From Lantana camara (taxonomy: Eukaryota > Streptophyta > Magnoliopsida > Lamiales > Verbenaceae), in NCBI GenBank assembly GCA_037501455.1, contig CM074863.1, positions 7,002,001 to 7,066,000 on the forward strand: DNA of 64,000 nt, written 5' to 3'. Every line of letters starts with the position of its first letter. Position 1 is the first letter of the stretch. The notes under the pieces are model-generated. The model made no database searches and was not told the DNA's origin. It saw nothing but the letters and a program-made list of their open reading frames with translations. Below are positions 46,200-57,101 of this stretch, in pieces. Position numbers and translations under genes: made by a program.

Positions 46200-48235
46200 G
46201 AGGAGTTATTGTGGGGGTGGCTCAAGCATGTGAACTGTGAAGCAATAGCACTAGGCACAAAGGTGACTACCAGAGGTTGATCAAATCATCTATGGATAAT
46301 GGACAAGATGATAGCAATTTGGTTTAGTATTAGTGTGAACTGTGAAGCATTAAATGTATTAATATTACTATATTTAGCAACTACCCTACATCATTTTCTA
46401 ATTTTCAGATAATTATTAATGACTAATTGATAGAGTGCCGGTGCCCACAGCATGTTCTTAGAAATCTAACGGAGGGAATATTATAATGTCTCAATGAGAA
46501 CATAACGGAGGAAATTCAGTTTGAAATATATATACAAAGAGGTCACTTATTTCTTTTCAAGTCTGACTATAGTCTATACAATAGACGAAAGAGAGTGAGT
46601 AACCGAAATATGTTCAAATTACTCAATATTTTTCTCCTTTTTTTTGAAATATTTTATTCTATAAAAGATATTCCATTGGTTGATTAACTATCCACAAATT
46701 TTAATATTTTTAAGACATTAATTATTACCTAATGGTGTTAATAAACTAATTAACCCCACAATTTACGAAGTGTCCATCTAATAATATTTTATATTTATCT
46801 CAAAGGGTAAATTGATTCAATTAATTAATAAATTGATTGATTCCAAATAATTAGAATATACCAATTAAAATTAGGTTAGATAAATAATCTCTCCATTAAT
46901 TGGTTGGTTCAAAAATTATCTCTTGTCACTATACATATTTGTTATTCTTAAAATCAATGGTTGTTCTGTTCCATGTCAAGCTAGCTCCCAAACCATCTAA
47001 TTAGGATCTCCTATATAACTTATTTTCAAACAAAAATTTAAATAATATATTTGTAGGTTATGATGGGAGGAGCTCTTCTTTTTCTCAAAGAACCAGTAAG
47101 GATATACATATGACCTCCCCTATATATTTTTTAAGAACCTTTTTTTAGAACTTCCTCCCCCTTATATATTAATTAATCGAGAAATTTAAGTCAAAATACA
47201 AGCATTAATCATGATCCACACATCTATTAAACTAAACAAATTAACATGCCCACTAAAATACGAAACAGTAAAAATAGACACTATATGGGCGAAATAAAAA
47301 TGACCACTAATTCAAAACGACTTTGACTAACCATCCTCTAGTCTAGGCTTTCATAACCCATTGGTCTTGTGGTTTTAATATGGGATAGGGTAGATCTGCC
47401 TTTTATATTTTGTGATTATTGATAGGCCATTTCTTTTATGAGTTTAATTATTTTTTATATTATTGATTTAATTATATATATGCGCTATACGATTGTTTTA
47501 CAATTTTCGTAACATTAATCAATACAAACAACGTATATTGGTATTCTGCTAAATCTATTTAAACTTTTTCTCCAAATCACAAATTTAGTCTCACTTATTA
47601 AATCAATCACCAAACAATACATATGCAGGTCGATCTTTATGTCCCCTTTCCTTTTCTTTTCCCTCTCTCTCATGGTTTTAATATTAGCACACCAAGAATA
47701 ATTTAGTTTTTCCCTTATAACAACAAGAATAAGTATATAGTGCAAATGAATATCACAAAAAAATTCCATATTTAATTCAATTAAAAGGAATAACTGGTAA
47801 GATCGTTGTGTAAAATGTATGGATTATGGTCTAATTTAGGTGCAAGTTAAGTTAGAATTGTTGTAAATCTTGAAATTATATACACATATTAATCAATCTC
47901 TAACATGTCAAATCACTCTTACCCGTATTTCCCAGGAAAAATCAATCCTCCTATGACTTCTCCTCTGCCAAATTGGCATTCAATTTCTACCCGAGAGTAG
48001 GCTATGCATGTGGGATCATTCAATGTTCACATTCAATGCATTACCCTGGGAATTTCGTTTCTACCAATTTTAATTAACTCATATCAATTCGTATAAATGA
48101 CATTATATCGTTATACTTAGGCGATTTACTAGCAAAGAGGCAGATAAAATTCGGACGTGCCAAGACCTATGGGACACCTATTATATATGAAAGTGTATCT
48201 AGACCTATGGGACACCTATCACATGGTAAATCTGA
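46200..48235. other. Intergenic, AT-rich, no gene
   Basis: No conserved ORF. A phrase of about 20 bp containing GACCTATGGGACACCTAT is repeated at 48163 and 48199. Otherwise nothing is recognised. Confidence 0.45.
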
Positions 48236-48237
48236 AA

Positions 48238-48535
48238 AAAAAAAAAAAAAAAAAAATTAACGTGCCTAACTGTATTCCTTATAGCAAGGTTGAATCCCTA
48301 ACCCTAATGGCCCTCCACACCCCGACCCAACGAAGTAAGTGAGAGAAGGTAAATCAGATACTCAGCGGCCCGTTAAGGAGGAGATGTGTCACCCATAAGT
48401 TTACAAGGAGACCACCCTCAAAGCTCATATTGGACTCAAGAATAAAGTGTGCACTGTAGCCTGTGAGAATTGAACCCTGCACCTTATAGCAATTTTACCC
48501 CTACAAAATCAACTGAGCTACACCCTGCGGGCAAT
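48238..48535 (-). mobile_element. tRNA-derived SINE (minus strand, T-rich 3' end)
   Basis: On the minus strand, GGTGTAGCTCAGTTG (A-box) and GGTTCAATTCTC (B-box) are spaced as in a tRNA-derived pol III promoter. The body has GGGCCGCTGAGTATCTGATT and TTTACCTTCTCTC, shared with the SINE at 25219-25463. It ends in about 20 Ts (20 As on plus at 48237-48257). No target duplication was found. Confidence 0.65.
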
Positions 48536-48539
48536 TCGG

Positions 48540-49450
48540 CCTAACGATGTTCCTTGACTTCCCGTAAATGGGTATAGGGTTCGACAAAACAACAAATTAA
48601 TGCTTAAATATCCATATTTGTGGCATGCGTGTCTGGAATATCGTGTAGGCGTTTGTTATACTACCTACTTAGGGTCAGGGGTTGGTTAGTAAGATTAATT
48701 CGGTTAGATGTCAAGTTTGTCAACCACCATAACGATCCTATTAATTGCGAGTGATTCCCATAAACACTCCGCATTGTGTGTAATTAATTATACTCTGCTC
48801 TCATCTCACATGCATGTAATTGAATCCCGCACGGAAACGAATTATTTTCACATCAATTTACCAACAGAAAAAGGCTTCGTATTTCATAATGTCAGCAATT
48901 ATGTCCCGCCCTGTCCTTCCCATACATTATTAAGCATTAAGTATTAACCGTATTGCACCGAACTCATCCTCATTGCATATACAGAGCATATCAATCACCA
49001 AAGTTACTGACTACATAATTTATCTCTCATAAATGTTGAATTTGTGAACAATCAAATGGTTAACATGTTACGTACCGGTAACTCGTTAGTTCATTAAAAG
49101 TAAGTATAATCTCTCTTACATTTGAACTTTTTGACTTATGTACATACTCTCTTTCTATAATTTTGCTGGGACAAACATACTAATTAGGGGTATCACATAA
49201 CCCGAATAAGAGGTTTAATTCTGTCCATTGAATATGTCGTAAAAAAATGAATAGAGATTAATTTTTGTCCACTAAAACACCTATTATCTCTCTCGTTTTG
49301 CTATTTTCAAGGAGCCATTAGTTTGTCACTGCCTATAACTACTCTCACTATTTCTCTGCTTTCAGAACTTCACAAAACTCAATACCTATTAATTTTAATT
49401 AAATCAATCAAAAAATAAACAAAAATAGAAAAGGAAAAAGGTTGAGTTCT
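48540..49450. other. Intergenic: promoter of invertase A
   Basis: No gene. The region before 49450 is AT-rich with pyrimidine-rich stretches (ATCTCTCTCGT near 49285; CTCACTATTTCTCTGC near 49345). No clear TATA box was chosen. Confidence 0.4.
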
Positions 49451-49465
49451 ATGGTGGAAGCCTAA
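49451..49465 (+). promoter_or_regulatory. Four-codon uORF overlapping the invertase A start (TAATG)
   Basis: ATGGTGGAAGCCTAA encodes M-V-E-A and its stop shares one base with the main ATG at 49465. It lies in the immediate leader, so it is probably transcribed; effect on translation is inferred only. Confidence 0.5.
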
Positions 49466-52285
49466 TGGACCTTTCAAAGAATATTGTTTGGGCTTTGGCG
49501 GTTTACTCCTTATGTTGGTTAGTATTGTTCAACAATGGGGTCGAAGCATCTCATGAAGTTTTCCCGAATCTACAAAATAAGGAATGTATAACAGTGAAGG
49601 AAGCAGGAAGAACGGGATATCATTTTCAACCCCCCAAACATTGGATTAATGGTAAATATCCTATGCATTTATTCACAATATTGGGAAATCGCTCGACTGT
49701 ATAGATATATATGTATGCATATATGTAACATAATTTCGAACATTACATTTTTTAGCATTTGATCTACATCCAGAAGTCACACATGTGATATGTTTATTTC
49801 ACGTCTTGGATTAATAGTAGTTCCTACAAGCATGTAATAGAAGTTTTGGTTTGCGTGCATGCATGCATGCATTAGTAGTAATACTTGGTTTTTTTTTTTC
49901 TCTTTAATACGAGGGAGGTCGCATAGAAATTGATTTTGTCATAATGTATGCATTTTTGGTACAATATCTCATAAGTCTATCTAATTCAAATATCTTTTAA
50001 CTACTCCCTGTTTTCTTTCTGATATGTTTCCTTTTCATGTGCCATGGTGATGGTGACAAAATGAACCTCTACATCAGATCCAAATGGTGAGTAATGCTCT
50101 TTCTTTTCCTTTAGCCCTCACGTCTATCTAAATAGTCTACATACTATTTTCTGAAACTTACTCTATATTTTTGACGACAGGGCCAATGTATTTTAATGGA
50201 TATTATCATCTCTTTTACCAGTATAACCCTAAAGGAGCTGTATGGGGTAACATAGTCTGGGCTCATTCCGTCTCAAAAGACTTGGTCAACTGGAAAAAAG
50301 TAGAGAATGCAATTTACCCATCAAAACCCTTCGACCAATTCGGTTGTTGGTCGGGTTCAGCCACAGTCCTCCCCGGGAACAAGCCTGTTATTCTATACAC
50401 TGGAATTATAGACAAAAACAACACCCAAGTACAAAACTACGCCATTCCGGCTAATATATCCGATCCATTTCTCTCTAAATGGATCAAACCCGACAAGAAC
50501 CCGATAATTGTTGCTGATAACACCGTTAACAAGACTGCGTTCCGCGACCCTACAACTGCATGGAAAGGGAAAGATGGCTCATGGGAGATCATAATAGGGG
50601 GGAGATATAAAGAAACTGGAGTTTCGTATTTGTACAAGAGCAAAGACTTTGTGGAATGGAAGAAGGTCGATCATAATCTGCATTCCAAAGATGGCACTGG
50701 GAACTGGGAATGCCCTGATTTCTACCCTGTCTCGGAAAAAGAAGGCTTGGACACAACCGTGACTGGAAAAAATATCAAGCATGTGTTTAAAGTGAGTCTT
50801 GATGCCACGAGATATGACTATTACACAATAGGTACATATGACCAAGAGCAGGATAAGTATATTCCTGATCCAGGCATGGTTGACGGGTGGGATGGCTTGA
50901 GATATGACTATGGAAACTTTTATGCTTCCAAATCCTTCTTTGACCCTGCCAAGAAGAGAAGGATAGTGTGGGGTTGGGCTAATGAGTCCGACACAACTGA
51001 CAATGATGTCAATAAGGGTTGGGCCGGTATCCAGGTAATATATCAATTTATCCGACCAGTATTAGTAATTCTTCAATTGAAACTTGTATATTTGACATCA
51101 ATATGATACGTTCTTTTTTTTCAGCTTATCCCACGCGAAGTACTTCTTCATTCCAACGGCAAGCAATTGGTGCTATCACCTATTGAGGAACTAGAGACTT
51201 TAAGAGGAAAAACTATCTCATATAGCAGTATTGTGATGGAAAAGGGAAAAAAGACCGAAGTCAAAGGAATAACAGCAGCGCAGGTGATAAATAGTTTTTT
51301 CAGTCTTTCAATGATAATCATACCTTTTTTTGCTTTGCTATTGAAGTTGAAGAGTGCATAAAACTAATTAGGCTTGATCGAACATACCTGGCAGGCCGAC
51401 GTTGATGTGACCTTCTCATTCAAGAACTTAGACAAGGCTGAGCCCTTTGATCCAAGCTGGGCTAAATATAATGGAGAAAAGCTATGCAGCCAAATGGGTT
51501 CAACCGTTCAAGGTGGATTGGGACCATTTGGACTCTTGACATTGGCTTCAGCAAACCTGGAAGAGTACACCCCCGTCTTTTTCAGAGTGTTCAAGGATCA
51601 AAACAAGTACAAAGTTCTTATGTGCTCTGATGCATCAAGGTTCGTTCTACCGTACATTTAGGTCATATGATACTATGGCCATAATAACTTGCTCTTCAAA
51701 CTCTTCCTTTAAAAACACATATCTCACAATTACTTTTTTCTCATTCGAGATCCAGATACATACATCACAGACAATATCTTTTTTTTCTTTCTATGTCAAT
51801 AAAAAGCATCAAAGTTTAGCTTATGATTTTTGTATTAACCTTTTCTCCTTTTTCATAATTCATCTCTGGTGACAGGTCTTCCTTAATGGATCCTAAGCAC
51901 CTTAGGGAGGATAAGAAAGTGAAAGATCCAAGGGATGCATACAGACCCTCATTTGGAGGGTTTGTAGATGTAGACTTGACGACAAAGAAAAGTCTTTCCA
52001 TTAGGAGTTTGGTACGAATATTCCATATTACTTGATTTGTCTGATTTCACCCTTCTCTGATACTCAGTTCTTGATTTTAATCATAACTATTTCTTCTAGA
52101 TCGATAATTCGGTTGTGGAGAGCTTTGGAGTGGGAGGAAAAATTGCCATTACCTCCAGAGTTTATCCCACTCTAGCAATAGACGATAAGGCACATTTGTT
52201 TATATTCAACAATGGTACAGAGCCAGTTGAATTGGATGTTCTGGATGCTTGGAGTATGCAAAAGCCCGCGCAGATGAATCACTGA
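49465..52285 (+). CDS. Cell-wall invertase A (beta-fructofuranosidase, GH32)
   Basis: Seven exons: 49465-49651, 50078-50086, 50181-51034, 51125-51283, 51395-51639, 51876-52011, 52100-52285. They give 591 residues. It splits sucrose in the apoplast. A signal peptide ends near VEASH (about residue 28). The GH32 catalytic set is intact: WINDPNG with nucleophile Asp63, FRDP (Asp188) and WECPDFY with acid/base Glu242. Proline after the Cys marks the cell-wall rather than vacuolar type. The 9-nt mini-exon 50078-50086 codes the DPN core, a hallmark of plant acid invertases. [10 protein letters not shown] keeps the first Asp and the Arg thought to mark sucrose-cleaving enzymes, though a fructan exohydrolase cannot be excluded. 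The paralogue at 57102-60285 faces it tail to tail. A (CATG)-rich RY tract lies in intron 1 (49855-49871). Confidence 0.94.
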
Positions 52286-52820
52286 GAGATGCATTGATGT
52301 ATCATGTAGAGAAACATATGATTGCTAAATTGCCTCGTTTATCTTTTAGTTTTCTTGTGATACTCGGCTCTTCTAAATTACTACAATATTGGACATTCTG
52401 GACGCCTTAAAAGATTCTTTTGTAATGATCTGATTAAATTAAAGTTATTTTCCAGTTATACATAGTTATGAGCAGCAAATTAGTTTAGTAGGCAGCTTGG
52501 TTACAAGCTTAAAACCGCCTCTTTTCACTTCTGTATATACAGCTTGTATCATGTATTTAATTAACTTCGATTCCACAATGCTAATATACAGAAATCCTTT
52601 CCCCACTCTGTCTCCGTTCAATATTCCTAATAAAGGTTTTACAGATTCTGAAGCTATTGTGATACGAGTTTGTCATTAACCATTTCGAAATTTTGCACAT
52701 AATTAAGATCTTTCCCAACCTTTACTGATAGAATTTCAGTTCCCCCAATACCACAGCAAAGCATGCAACCATATCATAATCAAGGATTGGGAAAAATAAC
52801 AACGAAATAGAAAAAGCCCT
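52286..52820. other. 3' region of invertase A
   Basis: Likely 3'UTR to about 52450, then unremarkable DNA. No ORF on the minus strand that could continue the orphan first exon at 52830-53090. Confidence 0.45.
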
Positions 52821-52829
52821 AGCATTACA

Positions 52830-53215
52830 GCAACATCGATTACCTGCACCGAAGAACGACCGCGTGCTCACTCCCTTCCCGATCTCGTATCAATTTCAAT
52901 TCGACATTGTGTCAGTGTGTGTCTAATGGAGCCATTGTTAGATGTGTCTCAATGTGTGTGTGTGTTCGCGCGGGAGATTGTGAGCTGTTCGTGAAAGTTG
53001 AGAATTGAAAACTGGAGAGTGGAGTGTGCATTGAGGATTTGAAATCTGGGGAGCCGCTGGATCGGACGGTTGATATTGTTCTAGAATTGAGACGCCCTAA
53101 TTGACCGAAATGCCCTCATTGTTAAGGGCTTGTTAATGTATGGGCCTACAGACAACTCGGTTTGGACTTTAGTAGCCCACTGGGCCACTGGCCCTGGGTA
53201 ACCCATACAGTACTG
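52830..53215 (-). promoter_or_regulatory. Orphan housekeeping-type promoter with first exon, no gene body
   Basis: On the minus strand several site II motifs (GGCCCA/TGGGCC, 53140-53205) are followed by a GC-richer leader with GCGCGAACACACACACA. The leader ends GGTGCAG and a good donor, GTAATC, near 52846. It looks like the 5' end and leader intron of an expressed gene. No downstream coding exon appears between here and the end of invertase A, so it may be a truncated gene, a non-coding transcript or a relic. Confidence 0.4.
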
Positions 53216-53338
53216 GATTTTAGCCTTCCACGAGTGATCCCGACAAATTTTAGTTTAAACTTGGTTCGAGCGATTCCAATTAATTAAAAGCGTAAATATA
53301 TTTTGAAATTCATCATTTGATTTGTTCTTTTACTTAAT

Positions 53339-53565
53339 TTTTTTTTTTTTTTTTTTTGGCAGGGAAAGGGGTTTCTAAACCCCCCTATCAGCAATAACTA
53401 AATCGGAAATAAATTGAGGAGTAGCATCGCCACCCTCTACAAATAGACTCGAGCTTCTAGCTAGAGTATGAGCGACAACGTTGCCTGTTCTACGAATACA
53501 AGAGAGATCAAAAGACGGGATGCTCGAAAGTATCTCACGAATGTCCATAACCAGAGTACCAGTGG
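53339..53565 (-). pseudogene. LINE 3'-end remnant (RNase H-like C-terminus)
   Basis: Minus-strand translation gives SCIRRTGNVVAHTLARSSS, the C-terminal RNase H-type segment common in plant LINE/reverse-transcriptase ORFs. It then stops, and a short tail runs into about 20 As (Ts at 53339-53359). It is a 5'-truncated, dead copy. Confidence 0.6.
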
Positions 53566-53605
53566 TTCAAAGGTCATCACTCATCAAATGAATCTCCAAT
53601 CTTTT

Positions 53606-53790
53606 GCATGATTTCTAGATTTTATGTATTATTAAATTTATCATTTGATTTGTTACTATTTTTAAATTTTATGTATTATTAAACCTGTCATTTGATTTAA
53701 ATTTTCTACCAATCATAGGTTACTATTCCTAAATTTTATGTATTATTAAACTTGTCATTTGATTTAAATTTTCTACCAATCATACTGCAA
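53606..53790. repeat. ~67-bp tandem repeat, about 2.5 copies
   Basis: The phrase TAAATTTTATGTATTATTAA followed by .CTTGTCATTTGATTTAAATT recurs three times with small changes. AT-rich, non-coding. Confidence 0.7.
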
Positions 53791-53799
53791 GTGTAAACT

Positions 53800-54598
53800 C
53801 TCAACCCCCTCATTATACTCTCGCCCCTCATTATACCAATTTTTTCCGAGACCTGGCTTATACCTATTTGGTCGAGACCCGGCTACACTTGCTCGTCCTC
53901 TCATTATGCTAATTTAGCCCAGGAAGGCTCGAGCTAAAATTTCTCGTGATCCCTATTCATCAATACTAAATTTAGATATTAGAGTGACACGACACGATTA
54001 ATTATAAAAAATAAAAGTTTTATTTAAAAATGAAAAATTTTAAAAAATATAATACTTATGTAAAAACACTAGTTGATGAAAATGGGGAAATAATACGTTA
54101 TTTCCCCTTATATTTACGTGAAATATGTAAATATAAAATTTTCAAAAAAAAAAGACAAATTTACCATTAAAATTGATGCGCCCCATTTCCAACACGCTTG
54201 GACCTCCGCCCGCCTGTGAACAAATCCATTGAATCGGAGGGCCAAGAGAGTTTGGGCCTAGAAAGGCCCACCTTCGTGAATCTCCAGCAGGAACGCAGAA
54301 CGGGCGGTCTCCTCCACTGGAGGGCACAATACGGGGCTTCCTGGAGGGAGGCTTGTCAAACGGGCTCCTGAGAAGATGGAAGAACCACGTAAAGTCGGAT
54401 TCTGCTGATCTCCAGTTCGTTGTGATTCTCCCCCACTTGTATAGAATAGGCCCCCACGATCCTTTTAATTCTCCCCCACTTGTATTTGAATTTAAATATT
54501 AGTCCACGGGCAGTGGGAAAAAACCCCTAACTACTCTCCTTTTTTCTCTCCCCCACTTCAATTTCCCTAAACACTGGGAAACCCTGACCAAAAGAGAA
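53800..54598. other. Intergenic with a GC-richer patch
   Basis: 54170-54480 is GC-richer than its surroundings and contains two copies of ATTCTCCCCCACTTGTAT (about 54424 and 54468) and GGCCCA/GGGCC motifs. No protein or RNA family is recognised. Confidence 0.35.
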
Positions 54599-54606
54599 AT
54601 TTAGAA

Positions 54607-55570
54607 ATGGACGGGATCTTCTATTCCAATTTATACTCCATCTTCTGCTCTACTTATCCGATGCGTGACAAGTGTACAATTATGAGATTTTATTAAAAGA
54701 CAAAACTAACGCTGCAAAACTCACACCTAACGCCGTTGTTCAAGAAAAAAAGAAAAAACAAATCGTTCTCTTCCTATGATTTAACTCTCCCAAAATCTGT
54801 AATTGGGTTTTATGGCCAAAAAAAATTTGGGAAAATTCTCACTCCCAACAAATTGATCAATTTCTTCTCTCAGAACCCTTCAAATATCCATTCTAATTTA
54901 TACGGCGATCCGGTGGTGAATGAATTCAAGGCGGCGGCGGTTCATGAGGAAATGTGGTGTAACTCTTCATGCTCGTTCTCTCAAATCTCCAAAATTAAGT
55001 GTTCTTCTATCGGATTCTTCTATCGGATTCTCAACTTCCCAACCCAGAGATTACATCTAAATCAAAATTCTGATGCAAACGATGTAAACCCCAAGCAATT
55101 TCTGGGTAATCTTTTTCGGCAAACAGGTAAGTTTCTAAAGTCACTGCCATAAGTGCTCTTATCCATAACTTCTACTCCAGAGAAGTTACAAATCCTGTGC
55201 ATTTGGCTGTTGATACTGAATTCAGAACTGGAGATGCTGCAATAAAGGCCTTTGTCTCCATTAGTCTGTTTCTTGGAGATCGGCAACTTGCTGCACAATT
55301 TCAAGAGATTCCTTTAGACCTACGAATGGTTGAGGCAGAGTGAATGTTTTTTCTAGATTTTGTTTTATGGATAATTGCGATCCATCAGTTGTTTTGATTT
55401 CTTAGATAGATGAGTATCAATTTCCTTTTTTTTCTTGAACAACGGCGTTAGGCGTGAGTTTTGCAGCGTTAGTTTTGTCTTTTAATAAAATCTCATAATT
55501 GTACACGTGTCACGCATCGGATAAATGGAACAGAAGATGGAGTATAAATTGGAGCAGAAGATCCCATCCG
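54607..55570 (+). mobile_element. TIR element with captured gene fragments (Pack-MULE-like)
   Basis: Inverted ends of about 146 bp (54607-54752 and 55425-55570; GGACGGGATCTTCT... and its complement) match closely. ATTTAGAA occurs at both flanks (54599-54606, 55571-55578). The inside is unlike the ends and looks exonic. The ORF from 54736 runs to a good donor CAG|GTAAGT at 55127, followed by an acceptor-like CCAG (55180) and a 53-codon frame (55182-55343) with HLAVDTEFRTGDAAIKAFVS and LGDRQLAAQFQEIPLDLRM. I do not recognise the donor gene. Long TIRs plus host exons fit a Pack-MULE. No transposase. Confidence 0.65.
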
Positions 55571-55689
55571 ATTTAGAAGAGTAGAAGACCTATTTAAATA
55601 GTAGATTTCCCTTTGTAATCGATCAGGATTTTTCCACAGAATTAATAAGAATACGCAATACTCCCTCTATCTTACTCAATGTTTTCAAA

Positions 55690-55770
55690 ACCGGACCGGA
55701 GGGTGAACCGGTAGCCTTACTGGTTACCGGTCGGATCGGTTCAACCGGTTTAACCGTCAGTCGAACCGGT
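55690..55770. repeat. ACCGG-rich repeat fragment
   Basis: A cluster of ACCGG/CCGGT words (AACCGGACCGG, GGTTACCGGTC, CAACCGGTTTAACCG) preceded by CAATGTTTTCAAA. This signature is common in plant dispersed repeats, probably a DNA-transposon end; only one end is seen. Confidence 0.45.
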
Positions 55771-55779
55771 ATGACGTAA

Positions 55780-57090
55780 TAAATAAATAATTATTTTTTA
55801 TTAAATATATGTATATTTATATAATATTATATAACAATAAAATAGACTTAAAATTTAAATATTTGAAGAAAAATAATAATATTTTCAAAAAATATCTAAT
55901 AAAATTCTATAAATTAAAAATACAATAATTTAAAATTATATTTAGAAATATACCTAAATTACGAAATAATAGAATAAATTTAGTTTAGAAAGATTACAAT
56001 GGCAAATTAATAGGAGATTTAAACAAGAAAAATCTTAATCAAGGATTTACTTCCTAAATTTAAGGGATATGTATTTATAAAAATTAATTATTTTCTATAA
56101 ATATTGATTATAAATTATAGAGAGAATCCTTCTTCAATCTTCTTCTTCCACTTTTTCTTTTTTCTTGTGATGTTGCTCGCCGCTGGTTACTACAAAAATC
56201 AAAAGAGCCAAATCAAAGATTCAACTTTCAAAGGTTTGAACATATTTTCCATATTTTATCTTTCTTACAAATAAAAAGGTTGAAGATGAAGGTACCAGGG
56301 TTGATGATGAAGATTCTTACTCCTTTAAGCGCTGATAGAAAATCTACAAGCTTACTTTCTTATTTTATTCGGTTACTTTCTTGTTTTATTCGGTTTATTT
56401 CAAGATTAAACATCCATTTCTCTCATTATATCATTATTCTCTATTCTATCCGTACTAACCATCTTTGCAGGAAACCAAAATCCTTAATAGTTCAAATTCC
56501 CCTTACAAATAGGGTGGTGCGAATTTTTAGATGCATAAAAAATAATGAAATATATTTTATTGAAAACTAATGATACATTTATTGAGTTTTTCCGTTTAAG
56601 TTATCTTTGTTTCTTTTATTTCTTTTTTTATTTGTTAGATAATATGTGTTTAACATAATTCATGTTAAAAGCTGAGAAAATCATGTTCATGCATCATATA
56701 CTAGTATATACCTATGTAATGTCTAATGATGCAATTCAAAATAAAATGTTTGTGGATTATCAGCCCAACTAATAATTTTGTTTATAAACAACATGAGTGA
56801 AGTAGGTCGATATTCAATTATTTATCATCTTCAAATTGACCATGTGAATATAGTTTGATGTGCAATGACCAATTTCGCAATTTAATAATCCATATATATG
56901 ATTAAAAACCACTCAATAAAGATTCTTGACAGCTAAAAACCAAGATTCTTGATAACTAATGGAAGGTCCTATTGGCACGAATATTTACTACAATTCATCT
57001 GACTTGAAAACCGATTCAATACCATAAGGCATAAATAAACCTTGAAAAAAAGAGACTCTCCATCTCATACATTACACCAATTTATTCTTT
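55780..57090. other. Intergenic, AT-rich, 3' side of invertase B
   Basis: No supported gene. A 96-codon ORF (56280-56570, plus) has repeated Ser/Phe/Tyr stretches and no family features, so it was rejected. Confidence 0.45.
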
Positions 57091-57101
57091 CTCAATTATT
57101 A

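Noticed and set aside
48450..48535. Possible tRNA gene on the minus strand
   Set aside because: A and B boxes exist, but the stems do not pair and the sequence continues into a SINE body.
50181..51034. Fructan exohydrolase instead of invertase
   Set aside because: The SLDATR motif keeps the Asp and Arg thought to favour sucrose, and all other motifs are invertase-type; not excluded, but less likely.
56280..56570. 96-codon plus-strand ORF
   Set aside because: AT-driven composition, repeated Phe/Ser/Tyr runs and no family features.
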